5,229 nt of DNA from a bacterium (GTDB taxonomy: Bacteria; UBP14; UBA6098; B30-G16): contig JAMOPH010000416.1 of NCBI GenBank assembly GCA_027064665.1, positions 1 through 5,229 of the forward strand, read 5' to 3'. The notes under the pieces are model-generated. The model saw only the letters and a program-made list of their open reading frames with translations. It did not search any database and had not been told where the DNA came from. A program made the translations under genes and the position numbers. Positions 4,662 through 5,229 of the stretch are shown here, piece by piece (within the stretch, counting starts at the first letter, position 1; the number at the start of each line of letters is the position of its first letter).

Positions 4662-5229
4662 TTTGCCGGGCTTGGCACCCAAAGTTTTCTGCAACCTCAA
4701 ATAATTCCCCGGAATATACCCATAGACACCGAATCCGGTGGATAAAAGTTTTTCTCCCAAAAACCTTGTCGCCGGCGAGGTGAGAGGCAAATCCAGATAC
4801 AGCGTGCTCCGGGGGAACTGCACCAGATTTTTGAAAACATTGGTTATAACCTTTATTGCGCCGGAGACTTTGTTGCCAAATCCCAGAAACCGAAGCGTGG
4901 CGGTCTGACTGCCTTTCTCAAACTGCAGGACAAATTTGAAGGTTTCCTCCTTGGGGGCGGCATACACAGGCGGCGCAATCTCAAGGTTAAGTTCAAATTC
5001 CTCGGCAAGGCGCAAAAAATAGTCCTCGCACTGCCGGGGCGGATGGATTTCCCTTCTCTCGGAAGGCGCAAATCTTTTGCCGAACACAAACTTCGGCGCC
5101 GCAAAAGAGAAATGATTTATAATCCCCATCGGGCGAAAACTTCCCCCATCGGTGAAAACCGCCTCGGCGTAGTCGCCGTAAATCCACAGAATCCATCCCG
5201 GCGACAGAAGGCGCAGTTTGGCGACTATC
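4611..5229 (-). CDS. Partial protein resembling the C-terminal GNAT-like part of anti-sigma/acetyltransferase fusions
   Basis: The minus-strand frame is open from the right window edge (first whole codon ends at 5228) to the TGA at 4613-4611. It gives 205 residues, with the N-terminus outside the window. The internal Met at 5129 is not a start, because similar coding sequence continues upstream (GWILWIYGDYAEAVFTDGG). By eye the order is: YGDYAEAVFTDGGSFRPMGIINHF (17-40), like the end of a GNAT domain; RREIHPPRQCEDYFLRLAEEF (58-78), like the '..R..v.vP..y...i..iy..lg' linker; then a second alpha/beta unit ending TLYLDLPLTSPATRFLGEKL (142-161), STGFGVYGYIPG, NYLRLQ. The 'LDLPL..P....l.e..GF...G..P....LrLQ' pattern occurs at the tail of some RsbW-kinase/GNAT fusion proteins. 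This assignment is tentative. The final 17 codons overlap the DUF2085 gene on the other strand. Confidence 0.7.
   Translation of the reverse strand, partial: IVAKLRLLSPGWILWIYGDYAEAVFTDGGSFRPMGIINHFSFAAPKFVFGKRFAPSERREIHPPRQCEDYFLRLAEEFELNLEIAPPVYAAPKEETFKFVLQFEKGSQTATLRFLGFGNKVSGAIKVITNVFKNLVQFPRSTLYLDLPLTSPATRFLGEKLLSTGFGVYGYIPGNYLRLQKTLGAKPGKLSLPEGSLLAAVGKFV
4644..4658. other. Hairpin at the DUF2085 stop codon, near copy of the one at 2527-2539
   Basis: TCCCT (4644-4648), loop CCGGC, AGGGA (4654-4658) form a perfect five-base-pair stem ending one base before the TAG. The sequence CTTCCCTC-CG-GCAGGGATA (4642-4660) equals the end of the activase gene, CTTCCCTC-GCAGGGATA, apart from two extra bases. 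It also lies within the opposing reading frame, 31 or so bases before that frame's stop. No T-run follows, so it is not a classical terminator. Confidence 0.4.

Noticed and set aside
5127..5129. Met codon at 5129-5127 as the start of the right-edge minus-strand gene
   Set aside because: The frame stays open to the window edge and its translation continues as plausible protein (WILWIYGDYAEAVF), so the gene starts outside the window.
1..5229. CRISPR array, tRNA/rRNA, transposon ends, defence or toxin-antitoxin genes
   Set aside because: No spaced direct repeats, cloverleaf-like sequence, transposase or nuclease motifs, or small toxin-antitoxin pairs were visible on either strand.

Overview
The window is ordinary bacterial chromosome, densely packed, with roughly half G+C and uniform-looking codon use. 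It holds six or seven protein genes and no RNA genes, insertion sequences, phage genes or CRISPR repeats that I can see. Strong AGGAGG-type ribosome binding sites sit before the internal genes. An oxygen-sensitive-type 2-hydroxyacyl-CoA dehydratase activase suggests an anaerobic or facultative lineage, possibly an uncultured candidate phylum. The sequence alone does not settle the taxon, and I do not name one.

Layout, left to right. (1) 1-612, minus strand: family-2 orotidine 5'-phosphate decarboxylase (pyrF), cut at its C-terminus by the window edge. (2) 613-762: divergent control region. (3) 763-2094 plus: a WbpA-type UDP-N-acetylhexosamine 6-dehydrogenase. Eighteen bases later comes (4) 2113-2523 plus: a small membrane-anchored protein whose outer domain resembles a type IV pilin globular domain. 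These two look like an operon. (5) 2524-3300 minus: a BadF/BcrA/HgdC-type activase whose stop codon directly abuts that of gene 4. (6) 3301-3368: a second, AT-rich divergent control region. (7) 3369-4139 plus and (8) 4143-4661 plus: two membrane proteins, an unrecognised two-helix protein and a DUF2085 protein, three bases apart and probably translationally coupled. (9) 4611-5229 minus: a protein entering from the right edge. Its C-terminal half looks like the GNAT-like tail found in some anti-sigma/acetyltransferase fusion proteins, and it overlaps gene 8 tail-to-tail by 51 bases.

The genes do not form one obvious pathway: they cover pyrimidine synthesis, surface-sugar precursor synthesis, an envelope-anchored protein, an orphan radical-enzyme activase and a membrane-protein pair. 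I did not find a clear new multi-gene system. The signals most worth following are in the non-coding detail. Two unrelated genes end in nearly the same palindromic sequence at their stop codons. A hairpin can hide the ribosome binding site of the pilin-like gene. Two genes that lack a Shine-Dalgarno sequence both have a TANNNT box exactly six bases before their ATG, which hints at leaderless transcripts.
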